Below, one piece after another: positions 1 to 8,105 of a DNA stretch of 64,000 bases. Under the pieces are notes generated by a model, which saw only the letters and a program-made list of their open reading frames with translations, did no database searches and was not told where the DNA came from. The stretch comes from an uncultured Erythrobacter sp. (GTDB lineage: Bacteria; Pseudomonadota; Alphaproteobacteria; Sphingomonadales; Sphingomonadaceae). The DNA lies in assembly GCA_947494705.1 (NCBI GenBank), contig CANLVN010000002.1, positions 62,001 through 126,000 on the forward strand. The letters are read 5' to 3'. Position 1 is the stretch's first letter. Each line of letters begins with the position of its first letter. A program made the position numbers and the translations under genes.

Positions 1-662
1 ATGTCATGGAGAAGGGCGAATACCGCGCGGCTTGCGCCGAGCATGGCATCGTCTTCGTGGCCCCCGACACCTCTCCGCGCGGCGACAATGTGCCGGATGC
101 CGACGAATACGATTTCGGCAAGGGCGCAGGCTTCTATGTCGATGCGACGCGCGAGCCGTGGTCGAAACATTACCAGATGCGCTCCTATGTCGAAGATGAG
201 CTTCCCGCACTCATCGCGGAGCAATTCCCGGTCGACATGGCGCGGCAATCGATCATCGGCCATTCGATGGGTGGCCACGGTGCGCTGACCGTGGGATTGC
301 GCAATCCCGACCGTTTCCGCTCGATCAGCGCATTCTCACCGATCGTCGCGCCGGGCGAGGTGCCGTGGGGCGAGAAGGCGCTGGGCCGCTATCTTGGTGA
401 CGACCGCGCAAGCTGGCGCGAATATGATGCGGTGGCCCTGATTGAGGACGGCGCGCAATGCCGCGCGCTCTTGGTCGACCAGGGGACGGCTGACAATTTC
501 CTCGAAGAGCAGTTGCAGACGCATCGGCTCGTGGAGGCCTGCCAGGCGGCAGGCATCGCCGCCGATATCCGCATGCAGGAGGGGTACGACCACTCCTATT
601 TATTCATCTCGACCTTCATGGCCGAGCATGTCGCCTGGCACGCCCGTCACCTCCGGGCGTAG
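1..662 (+). CDS. fghA: S-formylglutathione hydrolase, 3' part (5' end outside window)
   Basis: Hydrolyses S-formylglutathione to formate and glutathione in cytoplasmic formaldehyde detoxification. The frame is open through the left edge, so the gene starts upstream; about 218 residues of a family usually near 280 are visible. The serine-hydrolase elbow GHSMGG is present (Ser about residue 87 of the visible part). The catalytic Asp probably lies in LLVDQGTADNF and the His in GYDHSYLF. The segments PRGDNVPD and FYVDATREPW are typical of the esterase D/FghA family. The partner glutathione-dependent formaldehyde dehydrogenase is probably just upstream, outside the window. The next gene is convergent. 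Confidence 0.93.
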   Translation, partial: VMEKGEYRAACAEHGIVFVAPDTSPRGDNVPDADEYDFGKGAGFYVDATREPWSKHYQMRSYVEDELPALIAEQFPVDMARQSIIGHSMGGHGALTVGLRNPDRFRSISAFSPIVAPGEVPWGEKALGRYLGDDRASWREYDAVALIEDGAQCRALLVDQGTADNFLEEQLQTHRLVEACQAAGIAADIRMQEGYDHSYLFISTFMAEHVAWHARHLRA

Positions 663-680
663 CGCACGCTTCTTCCGCGA

Positions 681-1304
681 CTACTCGCTCGCGCCGAGAA
701 TGCGGCGGATCTGCGCGCGCAGCTCGCCGGGATAGGCCGCCTCGATCCGCTCGTATTCCGCTTCTCCATAAAAGCGCAGCAGCACGGATTTCGAGGCGGT
801 GAAGAACTCGATCGCGCTCACCAGCTGGAATACGCAGGCGATCTTTTCCGCTTCACTGCGCTCTTTCCAGCTTTCGATCTGGCTCAGCCGGTCGACCATG
901 CCCTGAAGCCAGTTCTTGTGATGCCATTCATCCGCCGGAGCGTTGCGCCTCTGGTCGTCCAGCACTTCGCGCATCAGCACTCTCGAACCCACCGGGTTCG
1001 CCTGCGCTGCGGCATAGACACCCAGGATCGTGTCCTCGAACTGCTGTTCGGGGGTCGAGGCGGGATCGTGGCTGGCGCGCATCGCCTCCAATGTACGCAC
1101 CGCAATGTCGCGCAGCACTTCTGCGTACAGGTCTTCCTTGCGCTTGAAGTGGTAGAGCAGCGCCTGCTTGGTCAAGCCGACTTCACCAGCGATCAGCGCA
1201 ATGCTGGCACCGTGAAAGCCGCGTTCGGCGAACTGGCGCTGAGCCGCCATAAGCAGCTTTTCGCGCGTGTCATCTTTGGGTTCGATCGGAGATTTCGCAG
1301 TCAT
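681..1304 (-). CDS. TetR/AcrR family transcriptional regulator
   Basis: A one-component repressor of about 207 residues. The N-terminal helix-turn-helix is clear (AAQRQFAERGFHGASIALIA followed by GLTKQALLYHFKRKEDLY), and a helical ligand-binding domain follows. I start it at 1304 rather than at the longer 1322 start, because the ATG at 1304 overlaps the TGA of the upstream flavin reductase as ATGA, which implies translational coupling. Its likely target is its own operon with that reductase; the ligand cannot be inferred. It is convergent with fghA. The family call is certain, the specific role is not. Confidence 0.9.
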   Translation of the reverse strand: MTAKSPIEPKDDTREKLLMAAQRQFAERGFHGASIALIAGEVGLTKQALLYHFKRKEDLYAEVLRDIAVRTLEAMRASHDPASTPEQQFEDTILGVYAAAQANPVGSRVLMREVLDDQRRNAPADEWHHKNWLQGMVDRLSQIESWKERSEAEKIACVFQLVSAIEFFTASKSVLLRFYGEAEYERIEAAYPGELRAQIRRILGASE

Positions 1305-1831
1305 TGCGGGGCGATACTGCAAAACTCTCCCTGAAAAAAGGTTAGCGGTGAGGCATTTGCAGCATCGGCGTGCGCACGGCTTAGCCCTTCGACTTCACCG
1401 AGGATCAAGGTGTGGTCGCCCGCAGGGGTTATCGACCAATTCCGGCATTCAAAGTGGGCAAGCGATCCAGCCACGATCGGCAGTTCGCCCGCGCTGCGTT
1501 CGAAATCCTCGCCGAACCTGTGCATGCCGCCGCGCGTTGCGTAACGCAGTGCGAGATCGCCCTGTTCGGCTGCCAGTATGCTTACGGCGAAACGGCGCGC
1601 GTTGGCATAAAGGTCGAACTGGCTGGAATCGTTGTGCAGGCTCCAGCAGACCAGCATGGGATCGAGCGAGACCGAGACGAACGAATTGATGGTCATAGCC
1701 GCGAACCCGTTCGGCTCGGCATCGACTGCGACGATGCCGACCCCGGTGGTGAACAGGCCCATCGCCCTTCGGAACTCGTCGGTTCCGGGCGTCTCAGTAT
1801 TCTGGACGTCTGGCAAAAAAGGCCTCCGCAA
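1301..1831 (-). CDS. Flavin reductase family protein (FMN-binding split barrel)
   Basis: A 176-residue flavin reductase-like protein of the NtaB/HpaC type, which supplies reduced FMN or FAD to partner monooxygenases. Family features are FRRAMGLFTTGVGIV near the N terminus, the flavin-binding stretch GFAAMTINSFVSVSLDP, CWSLHNDSSQF, and FAVSILAAEQ with a late GDHTLILGEV segment. Length fits the family. It is the first gene of a two-gene operon with a TetR regulator. No monooxygenase component is nearby, so its electron acceptor is unknown. Confidence 0.88.
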   Translation of the reverse strand: MRRPFLPDVQNTETPGTDEFRRAMGLFTTGVGIVAVDAEPNGFAAMTINSFVSVSLDPMLVCWSLHNDSSQFDLYANARRFAVSILAAEQGDLALRYATRGGMHRFGEDFERSAGELPIVAGSLAHFECRNWSITPAGDHTLILGEVEGLSRAHADAANASPLTFFQGEFCSIAPQ

Positions 1832-2039
1832 TGGGTCGTGGCGTGAGCAGGGCAGATGGGAAATCAGCGCGTGCGATCAACCCTGCGCCCGAAATTGTCA
1901 ATGGAGCCCATCGGCAGCGCGTCCAGCGGTCCCATTCGTCTTTGCGATTGCGAACAAACTGCCTAGAACGGTCGCAACGCGCAACGTGCGCAGGCCAGTG
2001 CGCCTAATCGAACCACATGCTTTTGAAGGACCGGGGACA

Positions 2040-3260
2040 ATGATCAACAGGGTTGGCGTAGCGCTCAAGGACTTCCTGAAACAGGAAAGCGCAGGCGGCA
2101 TATTGCTCATCATCGCAGCCGCGCTGGCTTTGGTGATAGCCAATAGCCCTGCGAGCGAGGCCTATTTCGGGACGCTCCAGACCAAGCTGAACGTTTCCTT
2201 CGGCGATTTCGCGATCGACAAGGCGCTGCTGCTTTGGATCAATGACGGCTTGATGGCGATCTTCTTCTTCCTGATCGGGCTGGAGGTGAAGCGCGAGATC
2301 ATCGAAGGGCAATTGTCGAGCTGGAACCAGGCCTCGCTTCCTCTCGCCGCAGCGATAGGCGGCATGGCGCTGCCCGCGCTCGTATTCGTCGCGTTCAACT
2401 ACAATTCGCCAGAGACAATCAATGGCTGGGCCATCCCCGCCGCAACCGATATCGCTTTCGCGCTCGGCATTCTTTCGCTGCTCGGCCCGCGCGTGCCGGT
2501 GGCAATGAAGGCGCTGTTGCTAGCCATCGCCGTGATCGACGATATCGGTGCAATCACCATCATCGCCTTGTTCTATTCCGGAACGCTCGACACCCAGATG
2601 CTTCTGGGCGCGGCGCTGACCTTGGGTGCGTTGATCGTGTGCGGACGGATGAAGATCGGCAATTCTCTGCCCTATATCGTGATGACGGTCATCATGTGGG
2701 TGTTCGTTTTGAAATCCGGTGTCCACGCGACGCTGGCTGGGGTCGCGGCGGCGGCCACCGTCCCCATCGTCGCGCGCAACGGCCGCCACCTGCTGGAAGA
2801 GATGGAGCATGGCCTGCACTACTGGGTGGCCTTCCTCATCATCCCGATCTTCGGCTTCGCCAATGCCGGGGTCACGCTTATCGGCCTTTCGCCCGCCGAC
2901 CTGTTGCAGCCATTGCCGCTGGGCATCGCCCTTGGCCTGTTGATCGGCAAGCAGGTGGGGATCGTCGGATTCTCGTGGATTGCGGTCAAGGCCGGCATCG
3001 CCCAGCTTCCCGAAGGCGTGGGCTGGCGCAAGATCCATGGGCTGTCGTTGCTTGCCGCAATCGGCTTCACCATGAGCCTTTTCATCGGCAACCTCGCATT
3101 CACCGACCCGGCGATGATCGATGCCGTAAAGCTCGGCGTGCTGTCGGGATCGCTGGTTGCGGCGATCGGCGGCTATCTGCTGATCCGCTCTGCCCTGCCC
3201 GCGACCGCGGCCGAAGACGGTCCCGACAAAACGGCTCTTACCGAGCCGGAAGCGGTCTGA
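2040..3260 (+). CDS. nhaA: Na+/H+ antiporter NhaA
   Basis: Inner-membrane antiporter exchanging cytoplasmic Na+ (or Li+) for external protons; important for salt and alkaline tolerance. The 406-residue length fits the family. The essential double aspartate is present in AIAVIDDIGAI (Asp167-Asp168), as is the second conserved Asp in PAATDIAFALG (Asp137). About twelve hydrophobic segments are visible. I chose the ATG at 2040, preceded by an AAGGA-type ribosome binding site, instead of a start 136 codons upstream whose extension looks non-coding. The next gene starts 3 bases after the stop, suggesting a shared transcript. Confidence 0.96.
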   Translation: MINRVGVALKDFLKQESAGGILLIIAAALALVIANSPASEAYFGTLQTKLNVSFGDFAIDKALLLWINDGLMAIFFFLIGLEVKREIIEGQLSSWNQASLPLAAAIGGMALPALVFVAFNYNSPETINGWAIPAATDIAFALGILSLLGPRVPVAMKALLLAIAVIDDIGAITIIALFYSGTLDTQMLLGAALTLGALIVCGRMKIGNSLPYIVMTVIMWVFVLKSGVHATLAGVAAAATVPIVARNGRHLLEEMEHGLHYWVAFLIIPIFGFANAGVTLIGLSPADLLQPLPLGIALGLLIGKQVGIVGFSWIAVKAGIAQLPEGVGWRKIHGLSLLAAIGFTMSLFIGNLAFTDPAMIDAVKLGVLSGSLVAAIGGYLLIRSALPATAAEDGPDKTALTEPEAV

Positions 3261-3263
3261 GCG

Positions 3264-4139
3264 ATGGCGCGCGAAGACGGTCCCGCGACACGTTGTGTCG
3301 ACATCGATGGCTTGCGCCTCACCTATTACGAATGGGGCGCATCGCCGGGCAATGACCAACCACCGCTCGTAATTGCCCACGCAACCGGCTTTCACGCGCG
3401 GTGCTATGACGCGATTGCGGAGCACTTTCCCGGTCGCCGGGTCATCGCCATCGACCTGCACGGGCATGGAAAGAGCCAAGGCGAGCCGCTCGAGGACTGG
3501 CACATTGTCTCGGTCGAGGTATGCGCGTTGCTGGATCATCTGGGCATTCGCGGGGCGCTGGGCATGGGCCACTCGATGGGCGCACATACCCTGCTGCAAT
3601 GCGCCGCCGACAGGCCCGATGCCTTCGGGCGACTGGTCCTGTTCGATCCGGTAGTGATGTCGCCGTCCTACTACACCGAGGATGCTACCGATTTCACTTC
3701 CGATGCCCCTCATCCGGCGATCCGGCGCAAGCGTGATTTCCCCTCTATCGAAGCTATGATCGAGCGTTTTGCCACGCGCGAGCCCTATTCGCTGTTCGAG
3801 CGCCGGGTATTCGAGGATTATTGCAGGCACGGCCTCGTTGAGAAGGACGACGGCGGCTACACGCTGGCATGCTCACCGGAAATGGAGGCCAGCCTGTATA
3901 GCTCGAGCCGCAGCAATGGAGGCATCCTGGATGCCGCTCGCCGCGTGGAAATCCCGGTGCTGGTGGTGCGGGCAAAGCAGACCGAGAAAATGGACTTCAA
4001 GGGGTCGCCGACATGGCCGGGCCTTGCCGCGATCATCCCCCACGGCACCGATCTGCACCGTCCAGACCACACCCATTTCCACCCCTTCGAGGACCCGGCC
4101 GATGCCGCCCGGATCATCGCCGAAGCCGAGGCCAGCTAA
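3264..4139 (+). CDS. Alpha/beta-fold hydrolase
   Basis: A 291-residue alpha/beta hydrolase with the oxyanion region HATGFHARCYD, the strand motif DLHGHGKS and the nucleophile elbow GHSMGAH (Ser104). The likely catalytic His lies near the C terminus in RPDHTHFHPFEDP. The substrate is unknown; the family includes esterases, haloperoxidases and C-C hydrolases. It lies 3 bases downstream of nhaA, so the two are probably co-transcribed, though no functional link is evident. Its stop codon overlaps the fliS stop on the other strand. Confidence 0.85.
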   Translation: MAREDGPATRCVDIDGLRLTYYEWGASPGNDQPPLVIAHATGFHARCYDAIAEHFPGRRVIAIDLHGHGKSQGEPLEDWHIVSVEVCALLDHLGIRGALGMGHSMGAHTLLQCAADRPDAFGRLVLFDPVVMSPSYYTEDATDFTSDAPHPAIRRKRDFPSIEAMIERFATREPYSLFERRVFEDYCRHGLVEKDDGGYTLACSPEMEASLYSSSRSNGGILDAARRVEIPVLVVRAKQTEKMDFKGSPTWPGLAAIIPHGTDLHRPDHTHFHPFEDPADAARIIAEAEAS

Positions 4140-4501
4140 AGCGCGCCGAGCAGGTCTTCGAAATCGCCGCGCAGTTGCGACATGCTTTCAGGCGAGGGAT
4201 TGACGATATTCGCGCCGATCGCCTTCGCTGTCCCACCGTAGAATTGTGTCAGCGCACTGGCGAGCGGGTTGGCCGGATCGACCCCACGCGCCAGCCACAA
4301 GACGATGCTCTGCGCGCGGGCGAGTGGTTCGCGCGGAATGCTGTCCGGCTTGCGCTCCAGCGCCATCAGCGCCTGTCCCATCGCGCCCACCGCCTCTTCG
4401 AGACAGATACGCGTGAGGTCTGCGCCCGAGGCCGCCTCGATACGTGCGTCGAGGTTGACCCTGCGATAGGTGCTCGCCGCGTTGCATGTCAGGGGTCGCA
4501 T
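4136..4501 (-). CDS. fliS: Flagellar export chaperone FliS
   Basis: A small all-helical cytoplasmic chaperone (121 residues) that caps flagellin before export. Family hallmarks are the N-terminal TYRRVNLDARIEAASGADL and helices matching CLEEAVGAMGQALMALERK and LARAQSIVLWLARGVD. I use the ATG at 4501, with AGGAG upstream; the longer open frame extending into fliD is antisense-like shadow. It follows fliD by 17 bases, the usual fliD-fliS order. No flagellin gene is in the window. The export gate genes next door are truncated, so its present function is doubtful. Confidence 0.88.
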   Translation of the reverse strand: MRPLTCNAASTYRRVNLDARIEAASGADLTRICLEEAVGAMGQALMALERKPDSIPREPLARAQSIVLWLARGVDPANPLASALTQFYGGTAKAIGANIVNPSPESMSQLRGDFEDLLGAL

Positions 4502-4518
4502 GTTCCGCTCTCCTAGTC

Positions 4519-5952
4519 CTAGTTCGGACGATTCCAGGCTGCTATCTGCTGCTCGAGAAAGCTCAGGGTCGATTGCGAGCCCGAAATCTGTCGCTCTGCC
4601 GCAACCAGCTGAGAGGTCAGCCTCGCGCGCAGGTTCTCCTGCTGGTCGGCGATCCTGGAAAGCCGTTCCTCGTTTCGCTCGATCTGCGCTTCGTATCGCA
4701 CGAGTGAACCGCCCAACGAGCCGGGATTGGATCGCAGCGTGTTGTCGCGCGCCAGCCCGTCCATGGTCGCAAAGACGCCGAACGGTCCGGTGGTGAACAT
4801 CGCTGCGGTCGCCTCGGGATAATCGGCCAACGTCTGTGCAAGCCGTTCGCCGTCGAATTCGAAATTGCCCTCGCGCGTGACCTTTAGACCCAGATCGGCG
4901 AGCGTCGAAGGCTCGCCTTCGGCCGCACCCGGCATAACGGTCTCGCTGGTCAGTCGCGCCAGGTCGCGCTTCAGTTCCCGTGCTCCCGCATCGTTGCCCA
5001 GTGTGCCGCCGAAAGCCGCCGCCTCGCTGCCCAGCGACCCGGTCAGATCGTTGAGCGCGGCGACGAAGTCGCTCATCACCGCGGTAATCGCGGTGGTGTT
5101 GGCATCGAAGGAAACCGTGGTGGGCGCGCCTTCGTTCGTGCCGGTCAGGGTCAACCCGATCCCTTCGGGCAGGCCGGTGACCGTGTTGCTGGGGCTGGTC
5201 ATCTCCACGGTGTCGAGGCTGAATGTCGCATCGAGCGCGCCCTGGCGCAATTCGCCGGCATCGCTCGCCGGGTTCCATGCAAGGTAGCTGAGATCGCCCG
5301 GTGTGGCGCTCGGGGTGGCGGAGGCGCTTGTGGCCTCGACGACAAAACCGTTCGCCGCACCATCCTCGCCCTTGATGACAATCTGCGCGCCGCTCGCCCC
5401 GTTCGCGACATAAGCATCGAGCCGACCGTCGCTCTGCGCCGTGATCTTGGATGCGAGGGTGGTGAGCGTATCGCTCGCATCGACCGCGATATCGAACGCG
5501 GGATTCCCGGTATCCTCGGTGAAGGTCGATCCATCCACCGTCCCGAACCGGATCGTGAGCGTACCCTCCCCCACCACGTCGTCGGCGGCCCCGTAGGTCT
5601 TCGTCGCGAGGGTCTGGCTACGCGCAAGCTGCGAGACTTCGAGCGAATAGGTACCGCTGGGTGTGACGCCTGGTGTCGTCGAAACGCTCGCCACCGTCGA
5701 ATTGCCAATGCTGGCGCGCGGGGCAAGGTCGCCGCTGCGCATCCGGTCGCCCAGCGCACTCGCCAGCTGGGTAAGCGAAGAACGGATCAGCGCGGCCGAC
5801 GAAATGCGCGCTTCCAGCGCTTCGTTGCGGCTTTGCAGGTTGCTGCGCTGGAATGCATAGGTCGCGTCGGACAGGTCGTTGGCGAGCTGGACGAAGTCCA
5901 CCCCGCTGCCTCCGCCAAGAGCCGCAATGATCGATGAGCCGGGATTGTCCAT
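4519..5952 (-). CDS. fliD: Flagellar hook-associated protein 2 (filament cap) FliD
   Basis: The exported cap protein under which flagellin subunits assemble. At 477 residues it fits the family. The N-terminal FliD_N domain contains GSGVDFVQLANDLSDATYAF, followed by the typical SLEVSQLARSQTLATKTYG segment. The C-terminal domain has DGLARDNTLRSNPGSL and ends in a heptad-like region, RYEAQIERNEERLSRIADQ. The frame is intact, with no stops or shifts, so loss of selection (if it has occurred) must be recent. It lies downstream of the truncated flhB and upstream of fliS. Confidence 0.93.
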   Translation of the reverse strand: MDNPGSSIIAALGGGSGVDFVQLANDLSDATYAFQRSNLQSRNEALEARISSAALIRSSLTQLASALGDRMRSGDLAPRASIGNSTVASVSTTPGVTPSGTYSLEVSQLARSQTLATKTYGAADDVVGEGTLTIRFGTVDGSTFTEDTGNPAFDIAVDASDTLTTLASKITAQSDGRLDAYVANGASGAQIVIKGEDGAANGFVVEATSASATPSATPGDLSYLAWNPASDAGELRQGALDATFSLDTVEMTSPSNTVTGLPEGIGLTLTGTNEGAPTTVSFDANTTAITAVMSDFVAALNDLTGSLGSEAAAFGGTLGNDAGARELKRDLARLTSETVMPGAAEGEPSTLADLGLKVTREGNFEFDGERLAQTLADYPEATAAMFTTGPFGVFATMDGLARDNTLRSNPGSLGGSLVRYEAQIERNEERLSRIADQQENLRARLTSQLVAAERQISGSQSTLSFLEQQIAAWNRPN

Positions 5953-5982
5953 GGCTCAAAGAACGGCCACCGCGCGAGCGGG

Positions 5983-6459
5983 TTAAGCGGTTTTTTCGGG
6001 CCTTCCGTCGGCATCGAAACGCAGCTCTTCGGGGACGGTCACGCTGGGCATATTGGGACGTTCTCCGCGCTTCACCGACAGGACGAAGGCGACCAGCGAA
6101 GCGACAGAGACGTAAAGCTCCTCGCGCACCATCTGGTTTGCGCGCGTGGTGAAATAGATCGCGCGGGCAAGCTGCGGATAGCGCAGCACCGGCAGGCCCG
6201 CATCGCTCGCCAGTTCGCGCATTGCCATTGCCGTCTCGCCGCGCCCCTTGGCCAGAACCACCGGTGCAGGCGCCAACGTGGGATCGTAGGTCAGCGCGAC
6301 GGCGAAATGCATCGGGTTCACCACCACGAATTGCGCTTCCTTCATCGCCTTCGCGACACTCCCGCGCGCAAGGTCGCGCTGGCGCTGCTTGCGGGCCATC
6401 TTGACCTCGGGCGAGCCTTCGGTCTGCTTATTCTCGTCCTTCAGGTCCTGAAGGCTCAT
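5983..6459 (-). pseudogene. flhB: Truncated flhB: only the cytoplasmic C-terminal domain remains
   Basis: Encodes about 158 residues matching only the soluble FlhB C-terminal domain: KMSLQDLKDENKQTEGSPEV, then FVVVNPMHFAVALTYD, then APVVLAKGRG. Full FlhB is about 350-380 residues, with four membrane helices before this point; none are encoded here. Recognisable homology continues a few codons upstream of the ATG (ERNKRL), ending near 6480, where oppositely oriented flhA homology begins. The ATG at 6459 has no convincing ribosome binding site. The autocleavage motif is NPMH instead of the usual NPTH. I call it a deletion remnant; a free-standing FlhB-C-like protein is the alternative. Confidence 0.78.
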
Positions 6460-6468
6460 TTTCAGTCT

Positions 6469-7380
6469 TTTGTTTCGCTCGATCTTCCCGCCAGCAACTA
6501 CCAGGTCATGCTGGGCGGGCTGGTGATCGCGCAGGGCATGGTGCGCGCGTCCAGGCTTCTCGCGATCGACACGGGCGATGTGCGCGCCGACCACGGGGTG
6601 CCGGGCGAAGGGACGTTCGACCCCAGCTTCGGCTGCCCCGCGCTGTGGATCGACCCGGCGTCCCGCGACCACGCCATTTCCGAAGGCTTCATGTGCGTCG
6701 ATCCGGGCACGGTGATCGCGACCCACGCCAATCAGGAATTGCTCAACAATTCGGACAGGCTGCTCGGCCCATCGGAGGTGCGCGCCATGATCGACGATCT
6801 CAAGGACCGCGCGCCCGCGCTGATCGAGGCGGTGCATCCCGACCCGCTCAGCCTTGCCGCGCTCACCCGCATCTTCCGCGCTCTGATCGCCGACGGGATC
6901 GGGCTGGCGCACCCCCAGCCGCTGCTGACCAGCCTCGCGCTGGCGCTGCAGAAAACGCAAGATTTCGACGCGCTGATCGATGCCGTTCGCGCCGACCTGG
7001 GTGCGCGGCTGGTGGCCCGGATCTGCGGCCCCGGAGAACGGCTGAAGGTGGTCACGCTGGACGCCGCGCTCGAAGGCGCGATCCTTGGCGGAATGGTCGA
7101 TCCGGGCACAGGCCAGCCGCTGATCGAACCCGACACCGGTTCCATGATCGCCGAGCGCGTCAACACAGCCATCGAGGAAGCTGGCAGCCCGGTCGCTCTG
7201 ATCGTGCAACCGCCCGCGCGCCGAGCGCTCGCAAGCCTGCTGCGCCAGCGCGCAAGCCGGTGCCAGGTGCTCTCGATCAATGAACTGCCCGCAACCCAGG
7301 GGGTCGAAGTGGTCGCCGTGATCGGTGCCGAACCGGCGCCCCCTGCCGGCCTGCCCACGCCTGAATTGGAGGCTGCATGA
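6469..7380 (+). pseudogene. flhA: Truncated flhA: only the cytoplasmic C-terminal domain remains
   Basis: About 300 residues matching the FlhA/FHIPEP export-gate cytoplasmic domain: LPASNYQVMLGGLVIAQGMV, FMCVDPGTVIATHANQELL, DPLSLAALTRIFRALIADGI, and a late VALIVQPPARRALASLLRQR. The roughly 330-residue membrane half of FlhA is absent. Homology starts near 6469-6480, exactly where truncated flhB begins on the other strand. The frame remains open upstream only as antisense to flhB. The first in-frame ATG within homology is at 6508. Its stop overlaps the fliA start as ATGA, an intact ancestral coupling. No stop codons occur inside the fragment. Confidence 0.8.
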
Positions 7381-8105
7381 AACACGATCCGAAAAGCTTC
7401 CACGGCGCAAGCGCCTATGGCGCGGCGTCGCGCGCCGAGGTCGAGGACCGGGTCCGCCGGTTCCTGCCGATGGTCCACCGCGCGGCGTGGCACATCCACG
7501 GCTCTGGCCGCGAAGGGATGGAGATCGAGGACCTCATCCAGGCCGGCATCGTCGCGCTCACCGAATGCGCGCAGCGGCACCAGGGGCCGGGTGAGGACGG
7601 CTTTGCCGCCTATGCCAAGATCCGCGTCCGCGGGGCGATGTTCGACCAGATCCGCAGACTCGCCAACGATACGCGCACCGCTCGTAGAAAACGGGCACGC
7701 TACAACGAGGTGGTCGACACTCTCCGCGCCGAGCTGGGCTGCGAACCCAGCCGCATGGCGATTGCCCGCGCTCTTGGCGTGAGCGATGCCGAACTGATCG
7801 AGATAGAGGCTTCCGCAGTGACGCTGACATCGATCAGCGACGCCTACGACGAAAGCAACACTGCCTTTGCCAGCGACGACCCGGACCCGTTCGACATCCT
7901 CTCCGGCCAGCAGGATCGCGAACGACTGGTCGAGGCGATGCAGAGCCTGCCGGAGCGACTGCAACTGGTGCTCCAGCTGTTCTTCGTCGAGGAACTGAAC
8001 CTCACCGAGATCGCCGAAGTGCTGGAGGTCAGCGTTCCCCGCGTCCACCAGCTGCGAGCGAAGGCTTTGAAGGACCTTCGCAAGCTGCTGGACGGCAGTA
8101 CTTAA
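7377..8105 (+). CDS. fliA: RNA polymerase sigma factor for flagellar genes (FliA, sigma-28)
   Basis: A 242-residue sigma-70-family factor of the FliA/WhiG type. Region 2 is seen in VRRFLPMVHRAAWHIHGSGR and KIRVRGAMFDQIRRL. Region 3 follows with CEPSRMAIARALGVSDAEL. Region 4 is ERLQLVLQLFFVEELNLTEI with a final helix-turn-helix, VSVPRVHQLRAKAL. It normally drives late flagellar genes once export of its anti-sigma factor FlgM is possible. The start overlaps the flhA stop by 4 bases. It is convergent, with a 4-base overlap, with the following gene. The coding sequence appears intact although the export gate genes are cut. Confidence 0.9.
   Translation: MKHDPKSFHGASAYGAASRAEVEDRVRRFLPMVHRAAWHIHGSGREGMEIEDLIQAGIVALTECAQRHQGPGEDGFAAYAKIRVRGAMFDQIRRLANDTRTARRKRARYNEVVDTLRAELGCEPSRMAIARALGVSDAELIEIEASAVTLTSISDAYDESNTAFASDDPDPFDILSGQQDRERLVEAMQSLPERLQLVLQLFFVEELNLTEIAEVLEVSVPRVHQLRAKALKDLRKLLDGST

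Noticed and set aside
2520-3830. Long minus-strand open frame of 436 codons across nhaA and the hydrolase gene
   Set aside because: It is antisense to two clear genes, has Arg/Gly/His-biased composition and no recognisable motif; a high-GC shadow frame.
6460-7410. Extension of the minus-strand flhB frame through the whole flhA fragment
   Set aside because: The upstream part has no FlhB or other homology and is simply antisense to flhA; FlhB homology ends near 6480.
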